This document shows positions 1-13,054 of a stretch of 64,000 bases of DNA, one piece after another (position 1 is the stretch's first letter; every line of letters begins with the position of its first letter). Source of the stretch: Pachypanchax playfairii (taxonomy: Eukaryota; Chordata; Actinopteri; Cyprinodontiformes; Aplocheilidae); assembly GCA_006937955.1 (NCBI GenBank), contig SSNP01000044.1, forward strand, positions 1,157,126 through 1,221,125, in the 5' to 3' direction. Made by a program: the position numbers and the translations under genes. Under the pieces are notes generated by a model. That model did not search any database, had not been told where the DNA came from, and saw only the letters and a list, made by a program, of their open reading frames with translations.

Positions 1-722
1 TTTATTGTTATAACATATGTGAAATACAGAGATTTTATGTCTTAAAAATGAATTGACACAAGTTTCATGTCTGTGTGTTAAACTTAAAGTTCTTCTTAGA
101 GGACAGAATTGACCAGACTGTGACAGACACCTGCAAACTACAGTAAACTGTACTATTAGTTTGATGCATGTTTAGAATTTAAAGACATCAAAGTAATAAG
201 TGAAGATGACGGCTGCCAGCCCGTCTGTATCGCTGGTTCTCACGTCTAAATGTCATAAGTAGGAAACGCAAAGTCCATTTTTATACCTGACAGAAGGAGA
301 ATCTCTTCAAATTTAAAGCAGTACTAAATAACTTTTATGCTTTTCCCACCCGGTGGTTAAAAGTAGAATTCCAACTGTCATAAATAACCGTGTCTAAGAC
401 GGCCATTACCTGAAACGGCTTTGCAGATAACGATGTCGTCAGACAAGGTGGTGTCTTTTGTTCTTAATTTTAAATGCACGATTATTATCAGTGCAGAAAC
501 CAAATAAAAAACGCTCTTTGTTTGCTATTCTTTTAGATTGTTTGAAAAAAGTGAGCCAAAAAAGCTAACTACTAGCGTTTATAGGAGCGAATGGCAACCG
601 TTGCTGCATCAAACGGCTGTTGCCGTAAAGCAGCAAAGGAACCGCCCAATCACAGCTGCAACCCGAAACACTGAAGTTGCTCAGCATAGTGTCGGACCAT
701 CAGAGGGTCCAGAGTGTCAAAT
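1..722. other. AT-rich non-coding stretch
   Basis: No gene or repeat family is recognisable. Positions 640-722 are less AT-rich and include a CCAAT motif (ccaatcacagctg near 648), so this could be a promoter or 5' leader for a plus-strand gene, but nothing in the sequence proves it. Confidence 0.3.
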
Positions 723-744
723 ATGAAGCTGAACATGGTTTTCG
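723..744 (+). other. Candidate 5' coding exon before a GT donor
   Basis: An ATG at 723 opens a short peptide (MKLNMVF) that runs into a good splice donor (ttcg|gtgagt) at 745. The exon ends with one base of a codon. It could join the PLP-enzyme exon only if that exon used its second AG (starting at 23627), which would give an in-frame Asp. It could also join a 26 bp candidate exon at 2761-2786. Both routes are inference; no transcript evidence is visible. Confidence 0.2.
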
Positions 745-757
745 GTGAGTATCCACT

Positions 758-1357
758 TAAGCTGTATTCACACCTGATAGTCCGGTGGACTCGGTTCGAT
801 TGGGGACCAAAATTGCAACATTGTTGCTGTTTTTAGTTGGTGCGGTTTTTATTTACTCTGCACTCTATGAAACAGGCTAAGCTTGCATGTGTACATCCCC
901 GCCTGTGGTGGCGCTGTAGAGTTACTGCACTTCCTGGTGCTGCCATGAGAGAGTGAAACATAAAAAAACATGGACTAGCAGCAGATTCTGGTGGTTTTGG
1001 GATCCTTTATGTTTGGTGAATGTACCAGATCAATATTCTGCAGCAATGGGTTCAGAATGAACAGATAACAAGACAGAGAACTACACGAGCCGACTGAGAC
1101 GACTACACAATATAGTCCGTTTCCTGCTTTTGGTGCGGTCCCAGTGCGGTTGTGTTCACACATGCAATCGAACCACACCAGAGTTCGTTTCAATCGAACC
1201 GAGACCCACGTTTTTAGGTGGACTAGAGGTCGATTGTTTAGTCCGATTCAGAGTTTGGTTGTCCGTTCACACCTCCCCAAACAAACCGGACTTTCTGTGC
1301 AAACGAACTAGAGTTCGATTCAAACGGACTAAACAGGGCTGTGTGAATGCACCCTTA
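758..1357. mobile_element. Miniature TIR element, about 600 bp
   Basis: The ends are imperfect inverted repeats: the left begins taagctgtattcacacc and the right ends gtgtgaatgcaccctta. The interior repeats short words on both strands (ggtgcggt, gttcgattc, cggacta), typical of a non-autonomous DNA transposon with subterminal repeats. The 127-codon open frame inside it at 1130-1513 has no family likeness and runs past the element's end, so I do not call it a gene. The superfamily is uncertain; ends containing ATTCACAC occur in several fish hAT and Harbinger-type miniature elements. Confidence 0.5.
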
Positions 1358-3010
1358 GACAAGTTTCAAAACATTAGCTTAAAGTCTAAAAAGTTATTTA
1401 GTATCACTTTAAAACATGTTTTCATGTTTGTAAGGGTGATTCTTCTGTGGAGCCGAACACAAGGATTGTCTAACATGTCCTTGTCATGTGTTACCTTTAT
1501 AAATGGACTTTAACATCAATGCTGATTCAGCATTAATGCACAGATATGAAACTGGTGTGAATTTTCTCAAATTATTCCCAGAAGGAAAACATTTTAAAAC
1601 TAGTTCACAGTTTCTTTACACTATACATTCTGATTAAATTTAGGTTTGTTAAAGAGGTGCAAATCCAAATATACGATACATTTCATGGTTTTGAGCCCGG
1701 CCTTTTGTTGTTGGTTTTGTTTAGGTTTGTTTTTGCATGTACCTTTACAATATAAGCTTGATTTAACCAAAGCCTGGAGCTTGAGCCTTTCTGGCAGATT
1801 TATGCATGCAGAAGCTTTTGGTAATAGCATACCTCCACACTCATCTTAATACTGACGAAGAAAAACCGACTCGTGTGACAATGAGTTTTGTGAACCTTAG
1901 GTTGTACAAATGATATAATCCCAGTGTTACATGGACAGCATGATATTCTTAGATGATATTGAGTACCTCTTGGCATCCTGTAGGTTGTTCTCATGCCTTG
2001 TTTAAGTATACAACTTCATGCCGTTGTGGGTGAGAGAAGTTTGGTCCACCTCTTTTGTGAATTAAGTGTTGCAGTGCTGTTTTTGCAGTGGAGAATGAAT
2101 ATTTGTAATTTGGGCAAATTATCACCTCTATAAAGAATTTGCTGCATTATTCAAAAGAAAATACAGAATATATTTGTGGACTAGAAATTATTTGGTTATT
2201 TCTCTGACTCGGACACAGCATCAGAGTCAACATATGCCTGACGTGTAGTTGTAATCTAATGTTTTTCATTTGTACATGGAAAATAGCTGATTTCGATAGT
2301 TACTTTACAAGTAGCTTTTCTCTTAGATACAATATTTAATTCTCTCTAGTTTTGACATATTTTCCTTCAGACCATGACGAGTCAAAATGACCTGATGTTC
2401 TGAGGTGTTTGACAAGAAGTTCTAGTGTCTGACCAGCAACAGCATGTCTCCCATTGAACCATTCTGATTGATTCAGTTGAGGCATCCCGATCTGTGCTTG
2501 TCTGTTAAAGATTAAATGTGTACTGTCAGGAAAACTAAGCAAGAAGACAGTGTGATTCATATCTTCATGTCTTTCATGTAATCCAGTTTAACACTGTTCT
2601 TCTGCTGTAGGGTTTTTACAGCCAGTCAGTGAAAAGCCTCGTTTCTGTATCAACTCAAACCGTCATGTATGTGTTAGAAAAACATGCTGCTTTAATGCTT
2701 TGACAAAGAAATAAATCTCCTTCCAACAATTCTGTATTTGTGTGTTATTTTTACCTTCAGAGCAGAAGGTTTGTTTAATTATGGCGGTGAGTATTTGATG
2801 TGAATCCACTTCTTTGAGTTACAGTGTAAACGTGAACTGTGCCAGGACTGGCTGCAGGAAGTACTGGGAAAGAGATAAGTCTGTCAGAGAGTAAATAATG
2901 CAGAAAAGTGTTGCTTTGTGCAAAACACTGCCCCTTTTTAAGATACATAATTCATTCAGAAATGCAGAATACATGACCAGGCAAAAGTATTGAGGCAGTT
3001 TTCATTTCTT
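1358..3010. other. Non-coding stretch, nothing recognised
   Basis: AT-rich sequence with no supported gene. A 26 bp candidate exon (2761-2786), with acceptor ttaccttcag and donor gtgagt around an ATG GCG, is the only splice-like feature; see the findings. Confidence 0.4.
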
Positions 3011-3016
3011 TTTATT
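3011..3016 (-). promoter_or_regulatory. Poly(A) signal candidate for the plac9-like gene
   Basis: TTTATT on the plus strand reads AATAAA on the minus strand, about 124 bp beyond the plac9-like stop codon. The spacing suits a short 3' UTR. The motif is common in AT-rich DNA, so this is supportive only. Confidence 0.4.
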
Positions 3017-3139
3017 TTGCTGCCTTGAGCAATGAACTGGTGTCCTGTTTGTATTAAATATCTGCACCAGTTTCCCATTTTTATGCAGAGTTTTTTTTAT
3101 GTTTAATAGAGGTCTCCTCAGTATGGGGGTCTGTCTGAT

Positions 3140-3289
3140 TCAGGAATGGCCCCTCTCCACTGGATCCTGCATAATATCCACATGTGTCTTTCCTGTGGTG
3201 TCCAACAGAGGGCGCCACTGTGGTGCTTCAATAGCTTCCATAAGCACAGCCAGCTCATTCTCCAACTTCTCAACCGCGTCCTCCACCCG
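3140..3289 (-). CDS. plac9: plac9-like exon 3
   Basis: Follows the acceptor ctcctgcag and opens with CGG GTG GAG GAC. It encodes 49 residues of charged helix and tail, then TGA. Its amino-acid pattern (heptad-like VEDAVEKLENELAVL) stands out from the surrounding noise, which is how the gene was found. Confidence 0.85.
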   Translation of the reverse strand, partial: RVEDAVEKLENELAVLMEAIEAPQWRPLLDTTGKTHVDIMQDPVERGHS

Positions 3290-6200
3290 CTGCAGGAGAC
3301 AGAAGAAGACATACCTTATGTGTGGGCATGTGGTTGACATGTGAATAATACATTATGGTGTGAAAAGAATCTTCACCTATAAATAATACCATCAAATAAA
3401 TTAAACATGAGTCCAAATCTCTTAGTGTGAGTTTGGGTTCCTGTCATTTGTGTGTTTTTGCAACAATTAAAAAAGGTTCAACTGGTTGATGGTTGAGTGC
3501 AACGTCTGTTTAGATGCTCCACCTTTTCCACTACATCTAGTCGACTGTGAAGATTTATGTGCTCCTGGCAGACGCTTGACCGAGCTGCTCGAGGATGTCG
3601 GTCAGATTCCAACCCTGAAAAAAACAACACATGTACCTGTAAATCAGTTTGCTCTCACACCTTAATACGTTTTTCTGAGATTGCACAAGTTTTTGAACCT
3701 CTTCTTCTCCACTGCTCTGTTAAATTTCTTCTCATTCTGTTGAACTCTCAGTGGATTCTTGGTATGACTCATGGTTGGATTTTTGGCAAATAGTCTGTTG
3801 AAATTTCACTTGTATAAACAACTCCTTGTCCAGAGTACCATGTGTTTCTAATCATTGACTCATACTACAAATCCCCTTTTTAACTTTCCTAAACTTACTT
3901 TAGAAATCTTGACACATCTCTGGGTATTGATGTGTGAAAGGATGAACTGAACACACACACATTCACTCTGCTTCATCATGAGGTTAATCTTATGACTGAA
4001 TGCTTCTTTTTTTCAACAAAAAGCAATGTACTTAAATCCAAAATGTTTGACTGACGTGTCCTCAAACTTCTGTCTCAAAGAGTAAAACTTCTTTACTCAG
4101 ATGAGATTTCTAAAGGACTTATATGTGTCTGATCCAGTGGCATTAAATCCTCCTTAACCTCGACATCCGAGGAGGCCATCACGTGTTAAACCACAGAATC
4201 TACCCTAAGATGTTAGCAACAGAATTTTATATATTCATCTTAGTTTTATTAGTGGTAATCCTTGGATTTAAACTACTCCTTGTAAAAGAAAATTAAAGTA
4301 AGCGTTATAAAAGAAATCAGTCTTGTGACTGATGTGTGAATGCTTCAAAACATGAGCTGAATACATCCTACCATGAACTGACTCCTCCTGGAGGTGAAAA
4401 CTCATCAAACATTACCAGAACACCTCTAGAGGTACGTAGAGCCTTGAACAGAACAACATCTTTGTTGTTTCTTGTGTTTCTAATAAATTTGACCTGTTTC
4501 AGTGTTACAAACAAATCAGAACATCACATCATATAAACTGACAGCTTGAACGATTTTTTTGTTTATTTATTTTTTCTTCTTCTCTTGTTTCCACAATGAT
4601 TTTTGCAACATAGAAGTCTGGTGGGCAGCAACAGTTATAATTTAGCATGAGAGGTTTTATGATTTTACTGTTTTATTTAACTTTTTTTTTTACTTTTAAT
4701 CATTATTAGTACATTTTACAGTATTAGTGTCATTGTAATGGTGTATTATTGCTAATTTATGCATTTTTATATTGCTGTTTTAATGTACAACACTTTGGTC
4801 CGTCTCAGCTGTTTTAAGTGCTTTATAAATAAAGTTGGCTTGGATTTGATTTATACCATCATTTAATTTTTAATAGAAATTGTATTATCAAAAGATACAA
4901 TCTATTTATTTCTATTAAACATCTTGCCTGTTTAAAAACTTCAATAAAGTTTTAACAGAGTTGATTTTCTTGGAAGTTTTAATAGCCTCAGTCTAAAATG
5001 TGAGTCGAAGTGTGAAACTGTTCCTGGTGTAAACTCCCACCATTCAGCAATGTGGGTTGGTTTGGGTGTAATGATTCCAGCTGTTTCCTCTTCACAGCTG
5101 TGTTTCCAATTTTATCTCTTTGAAGACACAGTGTGCATAAGGAAGTCTGCTTGTATTTACAGGCGTCTGCTTCTCTTTTTCAGCACCTTTCAACTGACAT
5201 CAAGCTGAGCTTCCAACAAGCACGTACAGTGCTGTGGAAAAAGTATTTGCCCCCTGACAGATGTCTTCTGTTTTTGCTTTTATGTTACACGTGAATGTTT
5301 CAGAGCAGCAAGCAGTTTTTATTATCAAACAACTGTGTACATCCTGAGTAAATGCAAAATGCAGTTTTTTAATGATTTTATTTAAGGGGAAAAAATCTCT
5401 CCAAACTTTAATGTCGCTGTGTGATTAAGTAATTGACCCCTACACAACGCAACATCTTTTAAATAAAAGAAAAAACAAAAAATAGGAAGAATTGCAAAAC
5501 ATGACAGAACTAAATGTCACAATTTCTTGTTGATTAAAGACAAAATTTCATAATAACCCTAATAATTACAAACTAGTATTTCCTGATGTGACATTGTTAT
5601 TTCCATTTTGGGACAAGATTTAACCCATGTATTCATTTAGAATTTGTTATTAATTTGTCATTTTGACCTGATGTATGGTTTTACTTTATTTCAATTCATA
5701 GACTGATCCATAACTTAACCCATCCATCCATCCATCCATCCATCCATCCATCCATCCATCCAACATCCATCCATCCATCCATCCATCCATCCATCCAACA
5801 TCCATCCATCCATCCATCCATCCAACATTCATCCATCCATCCAACATACATCCATCCATCCATCCATCCATTCATCCAACATCCATCCATCCATCCATCC
5901 ATCCATCCATCCATCCATCCATCCATCCATCCATCCATCTTCTGAACCTGCTTCTTTATGTTCAGGGTTGCAGGGAGCTGGTGTCTATCTCCAGCGGTAT
6001 AACTTCACCCCTGAAACTGAATGCACGTGCTTTTTAGAGTTGTTCTCACACAATATATTTTGTAATTATTTTTTCCTCTTAAATTATATTTCTTTTCTGA
6101 CTCTGTAAGTAATTTCTTCGTTTCATTTGGAGTTATACTTTACTTTAAATATCATTTTTGCTGAACCTAATCTGGGAAATTTTAATGTTTGTGTTTTAAT

Positions 6201-9200
6201 GGAGTTTATTGGTATGATCTGTATTTCCTGCGTTAGTGACGATTCAGATTTCTCTTTTCTGCAGAATGTTTTTTGCTTTTATATTTGTTTTGTACATGTT
6301 TATTTTCACCTTCACATGGTAACAATCATATAATAGAAGTAATGAACAATACAAGTTATACACAGCCTTCTGATCCAGAATGTGCCTCATTTTACCTACA
6401 ATGGTTGTAGCCTGCTCAGAGCCAACTTCCCCCAAACATACTGACAAGTTCAGTTTTCAGCAGATTTCATGGTCCAGGATCACACAAAGAATTTTAATTA
6501 CCAACCTATTTGATTTTCTTGATGTTCTTTTCCAACAATTTTTAAATTGAATTTAGTTTTATCTAAATTTTAAGTCTATTTATATCAAACCACTTTTTTT
6601 ATTGTCATTATTTCATTAATGATCACCTTCCAAACCTGCTGCAAATCCCCACATGAGATAAAATACATTTGTATCATCTGCCAACATGAACAGTTTTGAT
6701 ATTTTTAATATTTTGCATAAGTCATTTATATACATAACAAACCTTTTTGGACCCAAAACGGATCCATGAGGTACCCCGCGAACAATATGCATAAGTTTGG
6801 ATATCTGCTGATTTTATCTGTACAAATTGTTGTCAGTCCATAAAGCTCTTTATTCAGTCCAAAACAATAAATGATTGTCTTGCTGTAGAGCCCAATTTTG
6901 TTTAATCTTACAGAGTAACTCACCCTCAAAACTGCTTTTCTTCTGCTTCTAAACTGTATTAGTGGGTCTTTACCAATGCAACCTTTCAGTTTCTGGGTAT
7001 TTTTTGACATTTTCATGCAAACTTGTTAAATTATACACTTTTTGTTCTAAGTGCTGCCCTCCTAGGGTTGAAAGGTGTGTATTGCATATGAAATTTGTGA
7101 TTGGCTGAAAGTGGTACATGTCTACGTCAGCGGCATCGTCTCTAAGACATGCCTCCGGGGGTATAAAACCATCTCTCATACACACTGAGAGATGGTTGTC
7201 TCCAGCATCTCACCAAAGAGCTGCACATAGGGATTTAGAGCAACTAGCTGAAAACTATGGCAAAGAACTTCGACAAAGAATCATTAAAAGAACAATGAAA
7301 TCAGGGCAAAGACTTCACGCAGTTGTTCTGATTGTGTGGATGTGATTTAGAAACATTATATTCTCCCAGTGCACGGGTTACCACTCTGCAACACAGCAGA
7401 GTCACACTGTAGCTAATACGAACACAGAGAAGTGCTACACGTCAATCACAGCCTTGACCGTCGCTCCTCCAGGGTCCTAAGTACCGCCCACATTTAGCAT
7501 TTTTTGAAATAGAAGTTAGATGGCAGGAAGATTATTTAGAGGGGGTGAGTTCCTCTCTAAAGTCAAGAACTGGTTGCCATGTCTTCTCCTGTAGGATTTT
7601 TGGGTAGAGCAGAAATCCTCATTCTATTAATTACAAATCGTCCAGATCTTGAAGCAGCAAAACACTCCCATACCATCACACCACCACCACCATGTTTGAC
7701 TGCTGGTCTGTTCTTTTTCTGAAATATGTTAGATTTATCAAGACACATGCCTTCTAGAATGTTCCTCTTTCGTCTCTTGAGTCCACAAATGTTAGACTGG
7801 CCTTAGTTTTATTAAGTGATTGATTATTCATGTGGAAGTATGTTTTTCACCAACAGTATGTTATCACAAAATAACATTTAAACCAGTTTTGTGAGTTTTT
7901 AAAGAGCAGCAGAATGTCTGTTTTTATCTCTGGTCAAAGTTCCACATTTAGTCGTGGACCAACTTCTTTTCATCAGAGTTTGGTTATGATTTTTTTCCAT
8001 TTTATTTGTATCTTTTGTTTCTATTTATCTGTGAAAAACTGCATTTTGTATTTATTCACTCGGTCTTTGTCTGATATTACAAAATGTTTAGTGAAGTGAA
8101 ACATTTAGCTGTGACAGGAAAACAAAAGCAGTACAGATCTATCAAGAGGCAAATAATTCACCGCATGATTTAACTTTTGAATCAGTTTACATTTAATTCT
8201 GAATGCTGCAATCATTGTGTTCATTAATGAGACGGCGCGCAATGTTGGCAGTTAAAACTTGACAGCTTGTTACTGAGATTTACTGATACGCGTTGAATTA
8301 CAATTTTCAGAATGAGGTTCATCAATCTGTCAATTTCACTTCTCTTCTTTCCACTGTCCAACCTGAGCGGGGACAATTTATACACCCCAAAAACCAAAAA
8401 CCTGTGATATTGATATGAGCCTTTAGAACTGTGGTAAAATATCTCCAACCATAGGGTACTGATTGTCAATGCCCCATTTTTATTTTTTCCTTTTTATCCT
8501 AGCTAACATTAAAGTTATTAAAGGTTTGATCATTTCACCTTGCCATGTCAGAGCAGATTTACTCTACAATTGGACGACTCTGAATGACTCTTCCTGTCAC
8601 ATAATTGACTTAAAAGTTTATGGCAATACAAATCTCATCCGGCTCAGGCAACAGAGTGAAGGCAGAGAGCCAAAGAGAAATAACAAATAGCAACAATGGG
8701 GAGGTGTTGGCAGAGAGAACAGAGATGCCACCAAGACAAAAAAACACATACAAAACAAAGAAAGAACATTCATGAGCACAGTAAATAAAACCATACATGC
8801 ATGCTATGTATGACTCTGTTTGTTTTTGTCTGTCTGTGTGTGTTTAACCCTAAACTATTCAGTGCTTGAGTACTGAAACTCCAAGGACAGAGGAACCAAT
8901 TGGCGAGTCTGACTCACATGGAGAGCAAAAAGAGAGTAGAGGGATTTCAGCCTGCAACCAGAGATAAGCTCCCAAGTCCAGCATACAGTCTCTGCTCCAA
9001 CGTAGAATCAACAAACAAAGTAAACCCTATAGGACTGACACAAAGTGCGAAAGGACGGAGCAATGAAGTCCCCACTGAGAAGTGATCCCAGGAGAGTAGA
9101 GGACAGTGAAGAGCTCAGTCCAACTCTATTGTCCATCAAGGTTATAGGTAGTCCAGGACATCCAAGAGCCCGCCCCACCAAAGAACAGACCAGGCCTGCC

Positions 9201-12200
9201 CCAAACTATCCACACCACACCAAGGGATACCACTCCCACTCAAATCTCAGCATCTGGCCTCTGACTCCACCAATCCAGGGTAGGATGAGGCAACAGGGTC
9301 CCCAACAACAACAGCCACCAGAGTGTTTGTATAAATGTGTATGGTCCTGTCCCAATACCCGCACTGCACCCTACTGTCTTCCACGAAGCGCACTTAGCAG
9401 AAGGGCATATAAGGGTTCGAAGTGCGTAGTGAACAAATGCGCACAAATACCAGTATTGGAACAGCGAGCATCACATGCCACAGCGTTTGTTCTCCATGAC
9501 AACCAAATTGGCAGTGCCGGTCTCTGTTTGCGCTATTTTCATACTAGAAATGATTTTAAAACTCCAACAAACATTTATTTTGAGGAGAATGAAGCTCAGG
9601 AACCAAAGGAGATGTATAAGACAGAATAAGTGATTAAACTGTTTGTATATCATGTCCGAAAATACACGTCAGTACCGTTATTAATTAATTATATTTTTCA
9701 TCAGGTATGTGACACATCTTTCCAACAGAGAATCAATCGATTGTAATTACACATCTAGACAATAAAGTAAAATATTGATTATTTGGATTCTACACTTGAG
9801 AAAACTTTTTTTTTTTGGTCTGGATGGTTCAGCCATTTCTCCACCTTCTTCTTCTTCCGTCAAAATTCACACGCAGCAATGCATTGTGGGAAATACCCTT
9901 CGCTGAAATCTGCATTGATGCGGGCTTCGGCGCAGTGCGGATCAAGCGTTCGAAAGGGGCGGAGCCAAAGTCACAACTCTTCACTCTGGAGAATCGGGTT
10001 ACCCTACGCACTTGCACCCCTCATCGGGAACGTGCATTTGAAGTGCTCAAGGGCGCAAGAGCGGGTATTGGGACAGGGCCTATGCTGCATCATAATGGGA
10101 ACCCCTCATGTGTGATAACTGTATCACCTGCATCATTAGAAATAACACTGACATAACTAACTAGAAATTAAAACGATGTGAGTTATTCTAGATTTGGACT
10201 CAAGAATATAAAGTATTCTGGTTCTGTTTTCTGCATTTCTCTGTTGAAAGAGAATGTGCTGCTGGTTTGGATTGAAAAGCATAGGAGTGGGTGGGGGATT
10301 GTTTGGGGTTCTTAAATTCCTCAGAGTTGCAGCTGTGCACCCATCTAAACATCAGCACTGCTGTGTAGTTTGTAGGATGATAACATTTTCAGCTGAAATG
10401 TAACTGTTCACATTCATGATTCATAACCCAATGAGTTTGCAGAGGTGTGTGTTTGTATGTGTGTGTACACATTTATGCAGTAATTTGCATGTGCAGATTA
10501 TGTGGCTGATGCAAAAATGCTGACTGGCTGACTCGTATCACAATCCTGTGCAACCAAACAGTGAGTAGAAGTTCTTTCCTGTTTGCATTAGTCTTCGTGA
10601 AAACTTGTGTAAGCATGTTTTCTCTCTTTTTCTTTCTGTTAAGACCTTAACAAAACCCTCTAAACTTTAACACAAATAACACAGATACACAACAGAACAG
10701 ACAGACACAGATAGTCTAACTAACTGAGGACATGTGGGCAGTTATTCAGCTTTGCTTTCAATATTCTCCACGATAGACAAACAGTATGGTCATAGACAAA
10801 ACTGAGAAACCACTGTAACTCTTAAAGGTCCTATATCATGCTTTCAACCATGTAGTCATGATATGTCCTTATTAACTCCCCAGAGTGGTTTTTGGCTTAA
10901 TACACATATTTCTCAGTAATCCTCCGGAATCCTGCGCTCTGAGCAGCTGCTCCACTCTCTCAAAACGAGTGACTGTAACATAGTGACGTGCAATTTTACC
11001 CGATGTATGCCCGACATGTCTGTGCCGCCCCTGCACATTAAACACACGCACCTTTTTCACTGGTGTGTGCTACGAGAGTCTGAAGCAAGAAGCACCATCG
11101 TTTTGTAGCATGTTACTTTCTAAAAATGTCTTGGTGGAAATGTGCATTTGTCTGCGAGAATTACAAGAATATTCACCATTCCTAAAGAACAGCCCAGCCA
11201 GAAATGGCTGGAGTTTCTCTCCCGCATCTAACCAGCAAGTTTGTATGTGAATGTCATTTCACCAACTGCTTCTTCAACCTTTGCCAGTGCCAAAGCGGAC
11301 TGTCACAAAGATTAATGGTGCATTCACACCAGCCCAACCGTCAACGTCAGAAGCGGCAAGTTTAAATGTAAAGTCTATGGTGGAGTGCGTCAGACAGACG
11401 TCAATGGCTCTGTGTCGCTTTGTGAGCGTTATGAGCGTCAACTTTTCAAGCTTTTCGAGCGTTTCAGGCATTGACACTTGAAACGCTGGAAAAGCTTGAA
11501 CTGCAGAAAGTTCAGCTAGCTGAACTTTTGACGCTCTTGAAGCGGCATGTCAACCAATCAGAGCGTCTCATCGTAGTGACGTACCTGAATGAAGCAGGAA
11601 GTCTTCAAACAGGGTGCTGGACAGACGGAAGTAGCGCTGGAAGCAAACCTCATCCATATTTAGCTCCTGGAGCAAATGGTTTAACTCCTCAAACTCAAAA
11701 CGCATCTGAACAATGGGGTGTATCCACAAACGGAGTAAATAAAGCCCAGCCACTCTCTCTATATGATCCGCCATAGTTCAGAACATCTGATAACAAAGGA
11801 AGCCCCGCCTTCGCGCTCTTTTTAACGGTCAAGCGTTACGAGCTTTAACGCCTACGGGCTCTGACTAGCAGGCGTTATGAGCTTCAACTTTCAAACGTCA
11901 AACTTGGAGCGTTATGAGCGTTGCTTGACGTTGACAAAGTGCCCGGTGTGAACGCACCATTACTCTTGCAGCCGGCACAATTCTAACAACTAAGATGCCT
12001 TATGGAGCGGCCAGAGCAGTAAGTAAATCAAAACTAGCTACAAGCTAATGATAATGTGTGTTAGCCATTTTTTGAAGCTTTCACTTCAAATTCACTGTTG
12101 GACTCCGGATCAAGATGGTAATACACATGACTCGTAGGGTCACGTGTCATTAGCAGGAACAAAGCAGATGCGTAAGTGCTTGGCCATGAACTGAGTCGAT

Positions 12201-13002
12201 GACTGAGCGACGAGAAGGTGAGATCACTCCTTCTTTATCTGAGTCCTTAGTGATCAGCAGGGCTGGAGGCTAATCAGCCTGATGAGGGAGCTGAACCCGT
12301 GACAGGTAAGGTTCCAAAATACGCTCCTCCATTACTGAATTGTTTACAAAGTTTTGGGGGCGTGTCTGTTGCCTATGCTGCTTCTGCAGCCAGGCTTGAG
12401 GCTCAAGGCTGCGTCATCAAATGAATGGCACTCACAGGGGGCTGTAGTATAGTGAAGGCAGTGGCTACGGGTCCGTCATACCGGACCATTAGCTCACCGC
12501 TATTGACAATGCAGACTGCCGGACCAACAAACAGCAAGTTATTGGTATGCAGTTTGCCTCCGTACCTTTCCAGATCTGATCCGTATTGGTATTTTGAAAA
12601 TTTTAATCCAATTTAAATAGAGATTAAAGTTTATATTTGAACATATATACTGTTTGAGTTGTAAATGTTACTCATATAAAGAGAAAAAGTGTCGAGTTTA
12701 AATATTTAAACATATATTTGTGTTTATATTTATTTTGCATTTTCTGTTGTAGCCTTCATGGATGCAGTAAAAATCACTGCCGTTAAGTTATTTTTAGGTT
12801 GGATATTTGACATATATTCAACAGTGTCTTCAACCGTGGCTACCTCGGTGCTAGCAGCTAGCTTACTGGGCACCGAGTGAAACTGAGCAACAAGCCGCAT
12901 CTGAAGACGCTGCTGAATATCTGTTGAATATCCAACCTAAAACCAAATTCTTGCACCGATGGGTCTAGAATCTCTTTTGTATAGCTGGAAAGATTTCCTG
13001 CA

Positions 13003-13054
<52 letters not shown>

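Noticed and set aside
1130..1513. 127-codon plus-strand frame
   Set aside because: It starts inside a TIR element, runs past its right end and has no recognisable domain; its openness is explained by the element's repeats.
5686..5938. Two minus-strand frames of Met-Asp-Gly-Trp repeats
   Set aside because: They are translations of the CATC minisatellite; a 4 bp unit gives open periodic frames without being genes.
9045..9629. 194-codon plus-strand proline-rich frame
   Set aside because: It crosses the boundary of the TIR element at 9343 and shows no motif; too weak to call a gene.
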